DNA of 64,000 bases from Solwaraspora sp. WMMA2065 (GCF_030345075.1 NZ_CP128361.1:4092001-4156000); one strand, 5' to 3'. Shown: positions 49,849 through 59,076, numbered from the stretch's first letter. Notes: a model not told the origin generated them from the letters alone. Numbers and translations: made by a program.

Positions 49849-51708
49849 ATGAATCTCCCCCGCAGGATCATCATCGTCGGTGCCACAGCACTGGCCATGG
49901 TGGCGGCAGTCACCGGACCGGTCACCGCCGCCGAACCGGAGGGAACGATCCGGCACGCCGGTGGACCGACCGCCGTACCGGACAGCTACATCGTGGTCTT
50001 CAAGAAGAGCGCGGTCACCCGGGGACAGGTCGCCGCGACCGCCCGCAGCCTCGCCGGCCAGCACGGCCGGACGGTGGCCCGCACCTACACCGCCGCGCTG
50101 CGCGGCTTCGAGATCTCCGCCAGCGCGAAGCAGGCGGCCCGGATCGCGGCCCACCCGGCCGTCGAGTACGTCGAGCAGAACCACACCGTACGGATCGCCG
50201 ACACCCAGCCGAACCCGCCGTCGTGGGGGCTGGACCGGATCGACCAGCGCGATCTGCCGCTGAACGACTCGTACACCTACCCGAACACCGCGTCCAATGT
50301 GCACGCGTACATCATCGACACCGGGATCCGGTTCAGCCACAACGACTTCGGCGGCCGCGCGGTCAGCGGCTTCGACGCCGTCGACGGCGGGTCGGCCGAC
50401 GACTGCAACGGCCACGGCACGCACGTCGCCGGCACCGTCGGCGGCACCGCGTACGGCGTCGCCAAGGGTGCCACCCTGGTCGGCGTCCGGGTGCTGAACT
50501 GCTCCGGCAGCGGCACCACCGCCGGCGTCATCGCCGGGGTGGACTGGGTGACCGACAACGCCGAAATGCCGGCGGTGGCCAACATGAGCCTCGGCGGTGG
50601 CGCCAACACCTCGCTGGACACCGCGGTGCGCAACTCGATCGCCGCTGGTGTCACCTACAGCCTGGCGGCGGGCAACAGCAACGCGAACGCCTGCAACACC
50701 TCCCCGGCCCGGGTCACCGAGGCGATCACCGTCGGCTCCACCACCAGCAGCGACGCGCGGTCCAGCTTCTCCAACTACGGCACCTGCCTGGACGTGTTCG
50801 CTCCCGGGTCGTCGATCACCTCGGCCTGGCACACCAGCAACACCGCGACGAACACCATCAGCGGCACCTCGATGGCCGCGCCGCACGTGGCCGGCGCGGC
50901 GGCCCTGGTCGCCTCGGCCAACCCCGGCTGGAGCCCGCAGGAGGTCCGCGACTACCTGTACGACAACGCGACGGGGGGTGCGGTGGGCAACCCGGGCAGC
51001 GGCTCGCCCAACCGGCTGCTGTACGTGGTCAACGACGGCACCCCGCCGGCGGACAACTTCTCCATGTCGGTCAGCCCGACGTCCGGCTCGACCACGCCGG
51101 GTGGTTCGGTGACGGCGACCGTCTCCACCGCCACCACGTCCGGCTCGGCGCAGTCGGTCAGCTTCTCGGCCAGCGGTCTGCCGAGCGGCGCGACCGCCAG
51201 CTTCAGCCCGTCGAGCGTCACCTCGGGCGGCTCGGCCAGCCTGACCGTCAGCACCTCGGCGAGCACCCCGGGCGACAGCTACCCGGTCACCGTCACCGGC
51301 ACCGGCAGCTCGGCGACCCGTACCGCGACGTTCACCCTCACGGTGATCGGCCCGGGCGGCAGCTGCACCGGCACCAACGGCACCGACGTGGCGATCCCGG
51401 ACAGCGGGTCGTGGGTGAGCAGCAGCATCTCGATCAGCGGCTGCAGCAGCACCCCCTCGTCGTCGTCGACGGTGGACGTCAACATCCAGCACACCTACCG
51501 GGGTGACCTGATCGTCGACCTGATCGCCCCGGACGGCTCCTCCTACCGGTTGAAGAGCTGGGCGTTCTTCGACGGAGCCGACAACGTGATCGAGACGTAC
51601 ACGGTGAACCTGTCGTCGGAGACCGCCAACGGGACCTGGCAGCTGCGGGTCCGCGACATCTTCAGCGGCGACACCGGCTACATCAACACCTGGTCGCTCG
51701 AGCTGTGA
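49849..51708 (+). CDS. secreted subtilisin-like serine protease (S8) with I9 propeptide and P-domain
   Basis: 619 residues from ATG 49849 with GGGAG 5 nt upstream. Signal peptide 1-28; I9 propeptide about 43-118 (SYIVVFKKSAVTRGQ); proteinase-K-like S8 domain about 125-400 with catalytic D157 (YIIDTGI), H189 (NGHGTHVAG) and S341 (SGTSMAAPHVAG); a Ser/Thr-rich Ig-like domain (about 405-505); and a C-terminal proprotein-convertase P-domain (about 510-619, NIQHTYRGDLIVDLIAPDG). Extracellular, probably nutritional or in protein maturation. A strong terminator follows. Confidence 0.95.
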   Translation: MNLPRRIIIVGATALAMVAAVTGPVTAAEPEGTIRHAGGPTAVPDSYIVVFKKSAVTRGQVAATARSLAGQHGRTVARTYTAALRGFEISASAKQAARIAAHPAVEYVEQNHTVRIADTQPNPPSWGLDRIDQRDLPLNDSYTYPNTASNVHAYIIDTGIRFSHNDFGGRAVSGFDAVDGGSADDCNGHGTHVAGTVGGTAYGVAKGATLVGVRVLNCSGSGTTAGVIAGVDWVTDNAEMPAVANMSLGGGANTSLDTAVRNSIAAGVTYSLAAGNSNANACNTSPARVTEAITVGSTTSSDARSSFSNYGTCLDVFAPGSSITSAWHTSNTATNTISGTSMAAPHVAGAAALVASANPGWSPQEVRDYLYDNATGGAVGNPGSGSPNRLLYVVNDGTPPADNFSMSVSPTSGSTTPGGSVTATVSTATTSGSAQSVSFSASGLPSGATASFSPSSVTSGGSASLTVSTSASTPGDSYPVTVTGTGSSATRTATFTLTVIGPGGSCTGTNGTDVAIPDSGSWVSSSISISGCSSTPSSSSTVDVNIQHTYRGDLIVDLIAPDGSSYRLKSWAFFDGADNVIETYTVNLSSETANGTWQLRVRDIFSGDTGYINTWSLEL

Positions 51709-51760
51709 TCCTGTCCCAAGCCCGGTCGAGTCGACCCTGACCGGCTCCGACAGGCACTGC

Positions 51761-51804
51761 ACCGGACCGGGGGCGTCGTAGGTCTGCGACGCCCCCGGTC
51801 CGGT
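51761..51804 (+). terminator. hairpin terminator after the protease gene
   Basis: Perfect 18-bp stem, ACCGGACCGGGGGCGTCG (51761-51778) with its complement (51787-51804), 8-nt loop, 52 bp past the stop. It faces the convergent hydrolase remnant, so it may serve both strands. Confidence 0.82.
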
Positions 51805-51843
51805 TGCGCGCCGGGCTCACGCTCGGCGGGCAATCCGGTTGGG

Positions 51844-52167
51844 TCAGTCGAGGAGGTACGACTCCAACTGGTCAGCCAGCTCCCGGTGGTGGTTGAGCGC
51901 CGCCAGATGGCCACCGCCGATCTCGTCGGGCGTGATGCCGAGCCGCTGCGCGACCAGGCCACGGATGAACCCGGCGGGAAAGAACCGGTCGTCGCGGCAG
52001 ACGACGAACCGGGTTGGCACATCCGGCCAGGCCGGCAGCGGCCAGGGCTGCCCGAACGGCGTGCCGGACTGGTCGCGGTCGCGCCGCAGCACCTCCGCCG
52101 CCAGGTCGTCCGGCATCCCGTGAACGTCGCCATCGAGCCTCCAGCACACTCGGCTACCAGCTGCCAC
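51844..52167 (-). pseudogene. truncated alpha/beta hydrolase, C-terminal part
   Basis: 107 codons. The readable part is the last third of an alpha/beta hydrolase: TPFGQPWPLPAWPDVPTRFV, VCRDDRFFPAGFIRGLVAQR (acid-residue loop), and GGGHLAALNHHRELADQLES with the catalytic His. The nucleophile-elbow GxSxG and the first 130 or so residues are missing; upstream sequence has no match in any frame. No ribosome site precedes the open frame. Probably a deletion remnant. Confidence 0.68.
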
Positions 52168-52354
52168 AAACGGGACCAGCTGTCACACCGACGCCGGTCG
52201 GCGTATTGCAGTTCTCACCAGCGACAGTACAAGTGTCGGGCATCTGACCTGCCGCTACGCCATCCGGCCCGGTCCCACGGACGTCACCTGCATTGCCCGG
52301 CCCACCGGCTGGGCAACCCGTCACGCAGATACGCCGACCGGCAGGAGGCCGCTG

Positions 52355-52987
52355 ATGACCGCGATCCACCCAGCCGCCGTGACGATCCGTACCGCCGGAG
52401 TGGACGACCTTCCGCAGGCCGCCACGCTGCTCACCGAGGCGTTCCTGATCGCGCCGGTGTCGCAGTGGCTGGTCGGCGACCTGGAGGCACGGACGGAGAT
52501 CTTCCGGACGCTGTTCACCATCGAGCTCGATCACGCCATCCGGGCCGGCGGCACGGTGCACATCGCCGGCCAGTTCAGCGGGGTCGCGGTCTGGCACCCG
52601 CGCGGGCGGCGTACGCCCACCGAGCCGCAGACGGTCAGCAATCACGAGCTGCAACTGCTCACCGCGACCGGACGGTGGCAACCCCGCTTCGCCGCGTTGG
52701 GCCGGATCCTGGCGGCGCACCATCCGTGGCAGCCGCACTGGCATCTGGCCTACCTGGCGGTGGCGCCGTGGCGGCAGGGCGGCGGGTTGGGCAGTGCGCT
52801 GCTGCGGCACCACCACCGGCATCTGGACGGCTACGGAACCCCCGGTTACCTGGAGGCGACCACGCCCCGCAACCGGGACCTCTACCTCCGGCACGGCTAC
52901 CGACCGCACGGACCGGTCCGGCTGCCCGACGGCCCGCCGATCTGGCCGATGTGGCGCGAGCCCCGGCCCCGGAGCGTGGCCGGCTGA
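52355..52987 (+). CDS. GNAT-family N-acetyltransferase
   Basis: 210 residues, single GNAT domain. Helix 1 is DDLPQAATLLTEAFLIAP. The acetyl-CoA region has HLAYLAVAPWRQGGGLGSALL, a QxxGxG/A-type P-loop (RQGGGLG), followed by HLDGYGTPGYLEATTPRNRDLYLRHGYR-type C-terminal elements (about 165-190). The substrate is unknown. Start ATG 52355 after GGAGG about 8 nt upstream. Confidence 0.85.
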   Translation: MTAIHPAAVTIRTAGVDDLPQAATLLTEAFLIAPVSQWLVGDLEARTEIFRTLFTIELDHAIRAGGTVHIAGQFSGVAVWHPRGRRTPTEPQTVSNHELQLLTATGRWQPRFAALGRILAAHHPWQPHWHLAYLAVAPWRQGGGLGSALLRHHHRHLDGYGTPGYLEATTPRNRDLYLRHGYRPHGPVRLPDGPPIWPMWREPRPRSVAG

Positions 52988-53099
52988 CGGCCCGGCTCGG
53001 CTGCTCGTCGGCGACGCGCAGGGCGAGTTGAACACGGGACATCCGCGCCGCCGAACTTGATTAGACCAACATTTAAACAACGAGGTTGCGACCTGACTC

Positions 53100-53109
53100 G
53101 ACAATTGTC
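53100..53109. promoter_or_regulatory. candidate ArsR operator
   Basis: GACAATTGTC, a perfect 10-bp palindrome in an AT-rich stretch (53060-53120), 12 bp before the arsR GTG. Imperfect TTGACA/TGTCAA-type palindromes at this place are typical ArsR sites. Confidence 0.55.
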
Positions 53110-53120
53110 AAACTAGACGA

Positions 53121-53495
53121 GTGTCAAGACAAGAGCTGTCGATCGTGCCGGACGCGTCGACCTGCTGCCCCCCGCTGACCGACCAGGCGCTGACCGACGA
53201 CGCAGCCGCCAGCCTGGCCCGCGGCTTCAAGGCCCTCGGCGACCCGGTGCGGCTGAGACTGCTGTCCCTGATCGCGTCCCAGGCTGGCGACGAAGTGTGC
53301 GTCTGCGACCTGACCGACGCGTTCACCCTGACCGGGCCGACGATCTCGCACCACCTCAAGGTGCTGCGCGAGGCCGGTCTGATCGACTGCGAGCGTCGCG
53401 GCACCTGGGTGTACTACTGGATCGTCCCGGCCCGGCTCACCGCCCTGTCCCAGCTACTCGACGTCCCGATCGCCACCACCGGAGTCACCCGTTGA
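53121..53495 (+). CDS. arsR: ArsR-family arsenic-responsive repressor
   Basis: 124 residues from GTG 53121. Winged helix: LARGFKALGDPVRLRLLSLI, then TGPTISHHLKVLREAGLIDC. Cys15-Cys16 near the N-terminus and the C60-V-C62 pair (EVCVCDLTDAF) are candidate As(III) ligands; actinobacterial ArsR proteins are known to use an N-terminal Cys pair plus a Cys near the recognition helix. The stop overlaps the acetyltransferase start (TTGA, 53492-53495), so the two are one operon. Confidence 0.88.
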   Translation: MSRQELSIVPDASTCCPPLTDQALTDDAAASLARGFKALGDPVRLRLLSLIASQAGDEVCVCDLTDAFTLTGPTISHHLKVLREAGLIDCERRGTWVYYWIVPARLTALSQLLDVPIATTGVTR

Positions 53496-54013
53496 CCGCC
53501 GACAAGGCACCGCCACTCGTCCTCGCCCCGATGACCGACGCACACCGCAACGCCGTACTCGACATCTACCGGCTCGGCATCGCCACCGGCAACGCTACCT
53601 TCGAGACCGAGCCGCCTTCCTGGGACAACTTCACGGCCACCCGCCTGCCGGACCACCGCTGGGTCGCCGTCGACCCCGCCGCCGGAGTGCACACCGTCGT
53701 CGGCTGGGCCGCCTGCGCCCCTGTCTCGGACCGGTGCGTCTATGCCGGGGTCGTCGAGCACTCCGTCTACGTCCACCCCGACGCCCGCGGGCGCGGCATC
53801 GGCCGGCAACTGCTCCAGCAGTTGATCACCGCCACCGAACAGGCCGGCATCTGGACCATCCAGTCCGGAGTCTTCCCCGAGAACACCGCCAGCATCGCCC
53901 TGCACCACGGATGCGGTTTCCGTACCATCGGCACCCGCGAACGCATCGGCCGCCATCACGGCCGCTGGCGTGACGTCGTCCTCCTCGAACGCCGCAGCCC
54001 GAACATCGGCTGA
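53492..54013 (+). CDS. arsN1: ArsN1/PAT-type N-acetyltransferase (arsinothricin/phosphinothricin family)
   Basis: 173 residues from TTG 53492, coupled to arsR. The family pattern is near complete: AVLDIYRLGIATGNATFETE, VVGWAACAPVSDR, VVEHSVYVHPDARGRGIGRQ (acetyl-CoA loop), AGIWTIQSGVFPENTASIAL and GFRTIGTRERIGRHHGRWRD. ArsN1 acetylates the amino group of arsinothricin and phosphinothricin, inactivating these glutamate-mimic antibiotics. Pairing with an As(III)-type ArsR supports the arsenic role; strict substrate is inference. Confidence 0.85.
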   Translation: MTADKAPPLVLAPMTDAHRNAVLDIYRLGIATGNATFETEPPSWDNFTATRLPDHRWVAVDPAAGVHTVVGWAACAPVSDRCVYAGVVEHSVYVHPDARGRGIGRQLLQQLITATEQAGIWTIQSGVFPENTASIALHHGCGFRTIGTRERIGRHHGRWRDVVLLERRSPNIG

Positions 54014-54126
54014 CCTTCCGACCGGCGCGCCCCGGGCCGGGTCGGTCGCGGATGATCGGATCGGGCCGCAGAAGTCGGGCGCCGCCGAGGCGGGTTCGGC
54101 CAGGCTGAACGGCGAAGGGAGGCTTC

Positions 54127-54996
54127 GTGATCTCGGCACTCAATCGGCTGGTCGACCTCGTCGAAGAGCACCTGACCGAGGAGTTCGACGTCGACGCGGT
54201 GGCCGGCACGCTCGGCACGACCGAGTACCACCTGCGCCGGATGTTCTCGTCGCTGGCCGGCATGCCGCTGTCGGAGTACGTACGCCGCCGCCGGATGACC
54301 GTCGCCGCCGCCGACCTCGTTCGCGGCGACGACGATCTGCTGAGCATCGCCGTCCGGTACGGGTACGGCTCGACGGAGGCGTTCGGGCGGGCCTTCCGGG
54401 CCGTACACGGTGTCGGCCCGGGTGACGTGCGCCGTCGCGGAGGCCCCCTTCGCACCCAGTCACAGCTCAGGTTCCGCCTGACCGTCGAAGGGAACACTCC
54501 GATGCACACCCGAATCATCGACCGGCCCGCCTTCCGGCTCGTCGGACACGCGGCCCGGGTCCCGCTGATCCACCACGGCGTCAGCCCGCACATCCAGCGG
54601 CACATCGCCGCACTACCGGCCCAGGAGCACTCCCGGCTGAAGTCGCTCGGCAACGCCGAGCCGGCCGGACTGCTGCAGATTCTCCACGACCTCGACCCGG
54701 ACAGCACCGAGGGCACCGAGCTCACCTACCTGCACGGGGTCGCCATCGACACGGACACGGCCATCCCCGCCGACCTCAACTCCGTCGAGGTGCCGGCCGG
54801 CACCTGGGCGGTGTTCCGCACCGCCGGACCGCACCCGCAGACCCTGCAGGCGGCCTGGGCCGCGACCGCCACCGAGTGGTTCCCGTCCAACCCGTGGCGG
54901 CTGCGGCCGGGTCCGTCGATGGTTGCCTTCCTCGAACGTGCGGCCGACTTCAGCACCGCCACCTGCGACCTGTGGCTGCCCGTCGAACCGGACTGA
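54127..54996 (+). CDS. AraC-family regulator fused to a GyrI-like effector domain
   Basis: 289 residues from GTG 54127 with GGGAGG 5 nt upstream. AraC DNA-binding domain about 1-105: LVEEHLTEEFDVDAVAGTLG, TEYHLRRMFSSLAGMPLSEY, DDDLLSIAVRYGYGSTEAFG. GyrI-like/SOUL-type small-molecule domain about 125-289 with RIIDRPAFRLVGHAARVPL and TWAVFRTAGPHPQTLQAAW. Similar fusions (Rob, BmrR-like) sense amphipathic drugs. No obvious target gene is adjacent. Confidence 0.9.
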   Translation: MISALNRLVDLVEEHLTEEFDVDAVAGTLGTTEYHLRRMFSSLAGMPLSEYVRRRRMTVAAADLVRGDDDLLSIAVRYGYGSTEAFGRAFRAVHGVGPGDVRRRGGPLRTQSQLRFRLTVEGNTPMHTRIIDRPAFRLVGHAARVPLIHHGVSPHIQRHIAALPAQEHSRLKSLGNAEPAGLLQILHDLDPDSTEGTELTYLHGVAIDTDTAIPADLNSVEVPAGTWAVFRTAGPHPQTLQAAWAATATEWFPSNPWRLRPGPSMVAFLERAADFSTATCDLWLPVEPD

Positions 54997-55033
54997 CGGG
55001 GCAGGACTGGCGGGCAGCAGATCGTACGGACAG

Positions 55034-55606
55034 TCAGGTCGCCGGGTCCGGCGCATCCGCCGCGCCCCGCCGACGGCGACGCAGCAGCAGCCGGGCGACC
55101 AGTGCGGGCACCAGATGCAGGACGACGACGAGCACGCCGACCGGCACCGCCAGCTGACCGATCGAAAGTCCGTGCAGCGCCAGCACCAGTGCCGCGCATC
55201 CGGCGGTGACCAGCGCACCGCCGGATGCGCGGACCAGCACCCGGCGGGCCGGTGGGGCTTCATAGGCACCGTCGGCCGCTGTGGCCCGCCGCGATGTCAC
55301 CGCCCCGACCACGGCCCAGACCGCGATCAGGGTGGTGAACTGCAGTGCCCAGACGGCAGTCGCCGCGACGCTGGCGTGGTTGGTGTACGCCGGCGCGGCG
55401 GTCGTCGCCACCGCGAAGACAACGAAGGCCGGCAGCCAGGTGAAGGCGTAGACGAAGACCGCCGCCCGGACGGCCGCCGCTGGCCTGCTCTGCCGGTCCC
55501 GCAGCGGCAGGACCTGCTCGGCGATGCTGACCCGCACCTCGTCGGAGGCCCAGACCAACTTACGGTCCGGACCTGACGGAGGCGCCGGTGGCACAGGGCT
55601 CGACAT
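55034..55606 (-). CDS. four-helix membrane protein of unknown function
   Basis: 190 residues with a Pro-rich N-terminus and four transmembrane helices (about 45-68, 78-100, 120-142, 148-172), ending in RRRRRG. No family motif. Third-position G/C bias supports coding. It is convergent with the AraC gene and 42 bp upstream of the GT4 gene's end region, without overlap; its role is unknown. Confidence 0.65.
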   Translation of the reverse strand: MSSPVPPAPPSGPDRKLVWASDEVRVSIAEQVLPLRDRQSRPAAAVRAAVFVYAFTWLPAFVVFAVATTAAPAYTNHASVAATAVWALQFTTLIAVWAVVGAVTSRRATAADGAYEAPPARRVLVRASGGALVTAGCAALVLALHGLSIGQLAVPVGVLVVVLHLVPALVARLLLRRRRRGAADAPDPAT

Positions 55607-55648
55607 GCCGACAAGACTAGCGACCGATCGATCTACTTAGGTACGCGG

Positions 55649-56827
55649 TCACGCCAGCGGGTCGAGGTGCCGCCGCAGCTCAGCCGCGAACCGGGCGCTG
55701 ACCTTGGCCGGGGCCAGGGCTTCGACGTGGTCGCGGACCGCCGCGCGGACCGGCTCGGCGCGGTCCCAGGAACCGCCGGACTCGGTGATCGTCTCGGCGG
55801 TCTTGTCCGGGTCGGACAGGTCGAACCGGCGCAGCGCGGCGTCCGGCAGCAGGCCACCGACGGTGGTGCCGGTCGACACGTACGCCGGCAGTCCGAACCC
55901 GGCGGTCAGCGCCAGCGCACCGGAGTTCAGCGACGACCGGTACGGGTAGACGGCGGCGTCGGCCGCCCGCAGAAAGTACTGCACGTCGGTGTCGGGTGCG
56001 AAGCCAGGGTGGAAGATCACCGCCGGGTGCTCGGCAGCCCGGCGCATGAAGTCGGGGCCGCCGGCCTCCTCGCGTACCTTGCCGGCGACCAGCCAGCGCA
56101 GCCGTGGGTCGAGCCGGACCGCGACATCGAGCGCGTCGAGGAAGTCGCCGTGCCCCTTGTACGGCCGGACCTGCCCGAAGGTGACCAGCACCCGGACGCC
56201 GAGCGGGATGCCGAGGTGGCTGCGGGCGGCGGGCCGGTCCACCCAGTCCGGGTAGGCGCCGGCGAAGGTGGGGTGCGGGGCGATCACCACGCGTCGGGGC
56301 TCGGCTCCGAAGGTCTCCCGCAGGATGTCGAGGTGGCTGTCGTGCATCAGGTGCACCACATCGGCGGCGGCGAGCATCACCTGGCGCAGCCGGGTTTCGG
56401 TCGCCCGGTGCACAGTCTCGTGCGGGAGCAGGTTGTGCACCGTCCAGACCAGCCGTACGCCCTGGTCGCGCAGGGTGTCCAGCCGCTTGGCGAAGGCATC
56501 GACCGCTGCCTCGGCCTGGCTGGTGGTGGTGCAACCGGAGGTGACGTCGTAGAGCCAGTGCACGTGCAGCACCCGGCCGACGCCGTCGGGCAGCGCGGGC
56601 AGCAGTTTGTCCAGTTGGTCGAGGCGGCGGACCCGGATCGGCGTCAAGTTGTGCCCGGCGAACCGGCTGTACAGCAACGACTGGTACGGGTTGGCCCTGT
56701 CGACCGGCCAGTGCAGCCAGGCGACCGGGGGGCGGCCGGTGTCGGACCAGTCGGCGGCGGTCAGCGCGCTCAGCGCGTCGTCAAGCAGGTGTCCGGCGGA
56801 GGTGCCACGGCGCCAGGGAACGATCAC
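55649..56827 (-). CDS. GT4-like glycosyltransferase
   Basis: 392 residues. GT-B layout: N-domain with VAWLHWPVDRANPYQSLLYS, VLHVHWLYDV and VWTVHNLLPHE; C-domain with VLVTFGQVRPYKGHGDFLDA, FLRAADAAVYPYRSSLNSGA and LTAGFGLPAYV, where donor nucleotide-sugar binding is expected. It resembles the last domain of the fusion at 27776. Its start overlaps the stop of the upstream 189-aa gene by 4 bp (56824-56827). Probably a step in surface-glycan assembly. Confidence 0.87.
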   Translation of the reverse strand: MIVPWRRGTSAGHLLDDALSALTAADWSDTGRPPVAWLHWPVDRANPYQSLLYSRFAGHNLTPIRVRRLDQLDKLLPALPDGVGRVLHVHWLYDVTSGCTTTSQAEAAVDAFAKRLDTLRDQGVRLVWTVHNLLPHETVHRATETRLRQVMLAAADVVHLMHDSHLDILRETFGAEPRRVVIAPHPTFAGAYPDWVDRPAARSHLGIPLGVRVLVTFGQVRPYKGHGDFLDALDVAVRLDPRLRWLVAGKVREEAGGPDFMRRAAEHPAVIFHPGFAPDTDVQYFLRAADAAVYPYRSSLNSGALALTAGFGLPAYVSTGTTVGGLLPDAALRRFDLSDPDKTAETITESGGSWDRAEPVRAAVRDHVEALAPAKVSARFAAELRRHLDPLA

Positions 56828-57393
56828 GGCTGCCCACCGTACCGTGCACCGGTGCCGGCGGCGACCGCTCGGGCGACGGATGCGCTGGCCGGGTCGCCGG
56901 CACGTACCTCGGTGACGCCGCCGGTCGCCGCGAGTCGGGTGAGGACACTGGTGGTGAGCTGGTCTCGCAGGTCGGACGGCAGCCCTGACCAGGCAGGACG
57001 CCAGTACGCAAGCGGTGCGGGTCGGCCGGTGACGGTGGCCTCGATCGGGGCGGCCGGATCGGGTCGGTGCAGGGTGAGCCGGACCGCGTCGCCGGCCGGT
57101 CGACCCGCGGGCGGCGGGTCGGCGGCCGGGCCCGGGGCGCCGACGCCGACGGACCGGACCCGCCGCTGCTCGGTCTCGTTCGCCGCCCCGCGCTGCACCA
57201 GCCGGAGCAGGGCCGCTGTTACGCCCTGACGATCACCCCTGCGCTCGGCGACGCCGACGAGAAGACGAACGTCGCTCGCGGTAACGTTCGGGCTGTAGAG
57301 TTGCGCCGCTGGCCGGCCGGCCATGCGCTGTAGCCGACCAGCCATCCGCCGGGCCGGGCGCAGCACGCGACGTACTCTACGAATCAGGGTCAC
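56824..57393 (-). CDS. hypothetical protein coupled to the GT4 glycosyltransferase
   Basis: 189 residues. An Arg-rich start (MTLIRRVRRVLRPARRMAGR, the kind of basic tail seen on GT proteins here), then VTASDVRLLVGVAERRGDRQ and a Pro/Gly-rich linker (about 85-105). The C-terminal half has RLTLHRPDPAAPIEATVTG, AYWRPAWSGLPSDLRDQL and a final Ala-rich helix. No known family. Overlap with the GT4 gene and divergence by 29 bp from the GT2 gene suggest a function in the same pathway, perhaps a membrane-surface adaptor; that is inference. Confidence 0.65.
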   Translation of the reverse strand: MTLIRRVRRVLRPARRMAGRLQRMAGRPAAQLYSPNVTASDVRLLVGVAERRGDRQGVTAALLRLVQRGAANETEQRRVRSVGVGAPGPAADPPPAGRPAGDAVRLTLHRPDPAAPIEATVTGRPAPLAYWRPAWSGLPSDLRDQLTTSVLTRLAATGGVTEVRAGDPASASVARAVAAGTGARYGGQP

Positions 57394-57422
57394 CGGCCCA
57401 GATTACCCAGTCGTGACGTGAG

Positions 57423-59045
57423 GTGAACGCGGTGCCATCTCCGACGGTCAGCGTCGTCGTGCCGGTCTACAACACAGAGAAATGGCTCGCGGAAGCGCTC
57501 GGATCCATCGAAGGCCAGCCTGGTCGGGACCTGGTCGAGGTCATCGTGGTCGACGACGGCTCGACTGACGGGTCAGCCGAGATCGCCCAGCGGTACGCCA
57601 CTCAGGCCACCGCGGTGCGCTACGTCCGGCAGGACAACGCCGGGCTCGGCGCGGCCCGCAATCATGGCGTGCGCCTCGCCACCGGCCGCTACCTGGCGTT
57701 CCTCGACTCGGACGACATCTACCCGGACGGCGCGCTCAGTCACCTGACCGGGCTCGCCGACCACCATGAGGCGGCGATCGCCGTCGGCGACATGCAAGGG
57801 CTGCCGCCCCGGCCGAACCCCGCCTGGCGTCGTGAACTGCTCATCGGTGAACGGGTCGTCGAGCACATCGCGCACGCCCCGGATCTGGTTGGCAACCCGT
57901 CGGCCTGCAACAAGATCTTCCGCCGGGATCTGGTCGACGCGGTCGGCGTCACGTTCACCGAGGGCACCGCGTTCGAGGACGTGTTGTTCACCATCCCGTT
58001 GCTGGCCAGATCGCCCCGGACGATCCTCACCCCCCGGCTGAGCTACCTCTACCGACAGCGGGGGGACAATTCCTCGCTGATGGATTCCCGCAGCCAGCCG
58101 GCCCGGATCATGCAGCATCTGACCATCATCGAGCGGCTCGCCGACGAGGTGCGGGACCTGCGCCCGGACGACCGCGAAGCGGTGTACCGGTGGATCGCCT
58201 ACATGCAGCTGCATTACGCGTGGCGGGCGGCGGCCGGCTGCGACGACGATCAGCTCGCCGAGTTCACCGCCCGAATACACAGCCTCTTCAAGGACATCCC
58301 GATCGATGTGGCCAGCGAGTTCGTCGGCAACGCCGGGGCCGGGTTGCGCGCCGTCGCGATCTACGAGCAGGACGCCGCGACCGTACGCCGGCCGCGTTCC
58401 AGCCGACCGCTGCGGGTGCACGCCGGCCAGCCGTACCTCGGGCACCCCGACTTCGACACCTACCGCGATCTGCTCCGGGTCCGCGAGATGACAGTCAGTG
58501 TCAAGGCGCTGCGTGGCAGTCGGCCGGTCACCGGCCCGGCAGCCGCTGGCCCGACAGTCGCCGTCGAGGGCACGGTGCGCTGCGCCGGCATCGACGGCGA
58601 ACCCGGTCAGGTCCGCTCCGACCTGCTGCTGGAGGTCGGGGACGGGCTGCTCCGCCAACCGGTCACCGTCGAATCCCGCGAAGGCAACGATCTGCGCTGG
58701 TCCTGCCGGCTGGCCGCCGGTGAGCTGGCCCCCGGCCGGTACCCGGTCCGGCTGGTCGTCCGGGACAGCGGCCGCGAGTACGCCGTACCGCCGGGGCCGG
58801 AGCGCGGCGGCCGGGGCACCCTCGGCACCGGTCCGACCCGGGTCGGCGCCCGGGTGCTCTGGCTGACGCCGGACGCCGCCGGGCCGACGCTGGTCGTCAC
58901 CGACGGCACCGCCGGCACCCTGGCCCGCAGTCCGCAGTGGCTGTCCGAGATGGGTGCCCGACAGAGCCGGAACCTGCTCCGCCGGGCATGGCGGACGGCA
59001 CGGTCCGGTCGACGGCGACTGACGTCCCGCGGTACCGACAGCTGA
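57423..59045 (+). CDS. GT2-family glycosyltransferase with C-terminal extension
   Basis: 540 residues from GTG 57423. N-terminal GT-A domain (about 1-230): VSVVVPVYNTEKWLAEALGS, VIVVDDGSTDGSAEIAQRY, GLGAARNHGVRLATGRYLAF, LDSDDIYPDGAL (DxD site), NKIFRRDLVD and GTAFEDVLFTIPLL. A helical region (about 230-330) and a strand-rich domain (about 335-500) follow, of the sort seen in teichoic-acid and capsule transferases. Divergent from the GT4 operon and convergent with the TagF-like gene. Confidence 0.9.
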   Translation: MNAVPSPTVSVVVPVYNTEKWLAEALGSIEGQPGRDLVEVIVVDDGSTDGSAEIAQRYATQATAVRYVRQDNAGLGAARNHGVRLATGRYLAFLDSDDIYPDGALSHLTGLADHHEAAIAVGDMQGLPPRPNPAWRRELLIGERVVEHIAHAPDLVGNPSACNKIFRRDLVDAVGVTFTEGTAFEDVLFTIPLLARSPRTILTPRLSYLYRQRGDNSSLMDSRSQPARIMQHLTIIERLADEVRDLRPDDREAVYRWIAYMQLHYAWRAAAGCDDDQLAEFTARIHSLFKDIPIDVASEFVGNAGAGLRAVAIYEQDAATVRRPRSSRPLRVHAGQPYLGHPDFDTYRDLLRVREMTVSVKALRGSRPVTGPAAAGPTVAVEGTVRCAGIDGEPGQVRSDLLLEVGDGLLRQPVTVESREGNDLRWSCRLAAGELAPGRYPVRLVVRDSGREYAVPPGPERGGRGTLGTGPTRVGARVLWLTPDAAGPTLVVTDGTAGTLARSPQWLSEMGARQSRNLLRRAWRTARSGRRRLTSRGTDS

Positions 59046-59076
59046 CCGACCACCGTCCGTCCGCCCCGATCCGGGA

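Noticed and set aside
59046-59076. Possible terminator between the convergent GT2 and TagF-like genes
   Set aside because: The CCGCCC...GGGCGG arms are interrupted and overlap the TagF-like stop; too weak to call.
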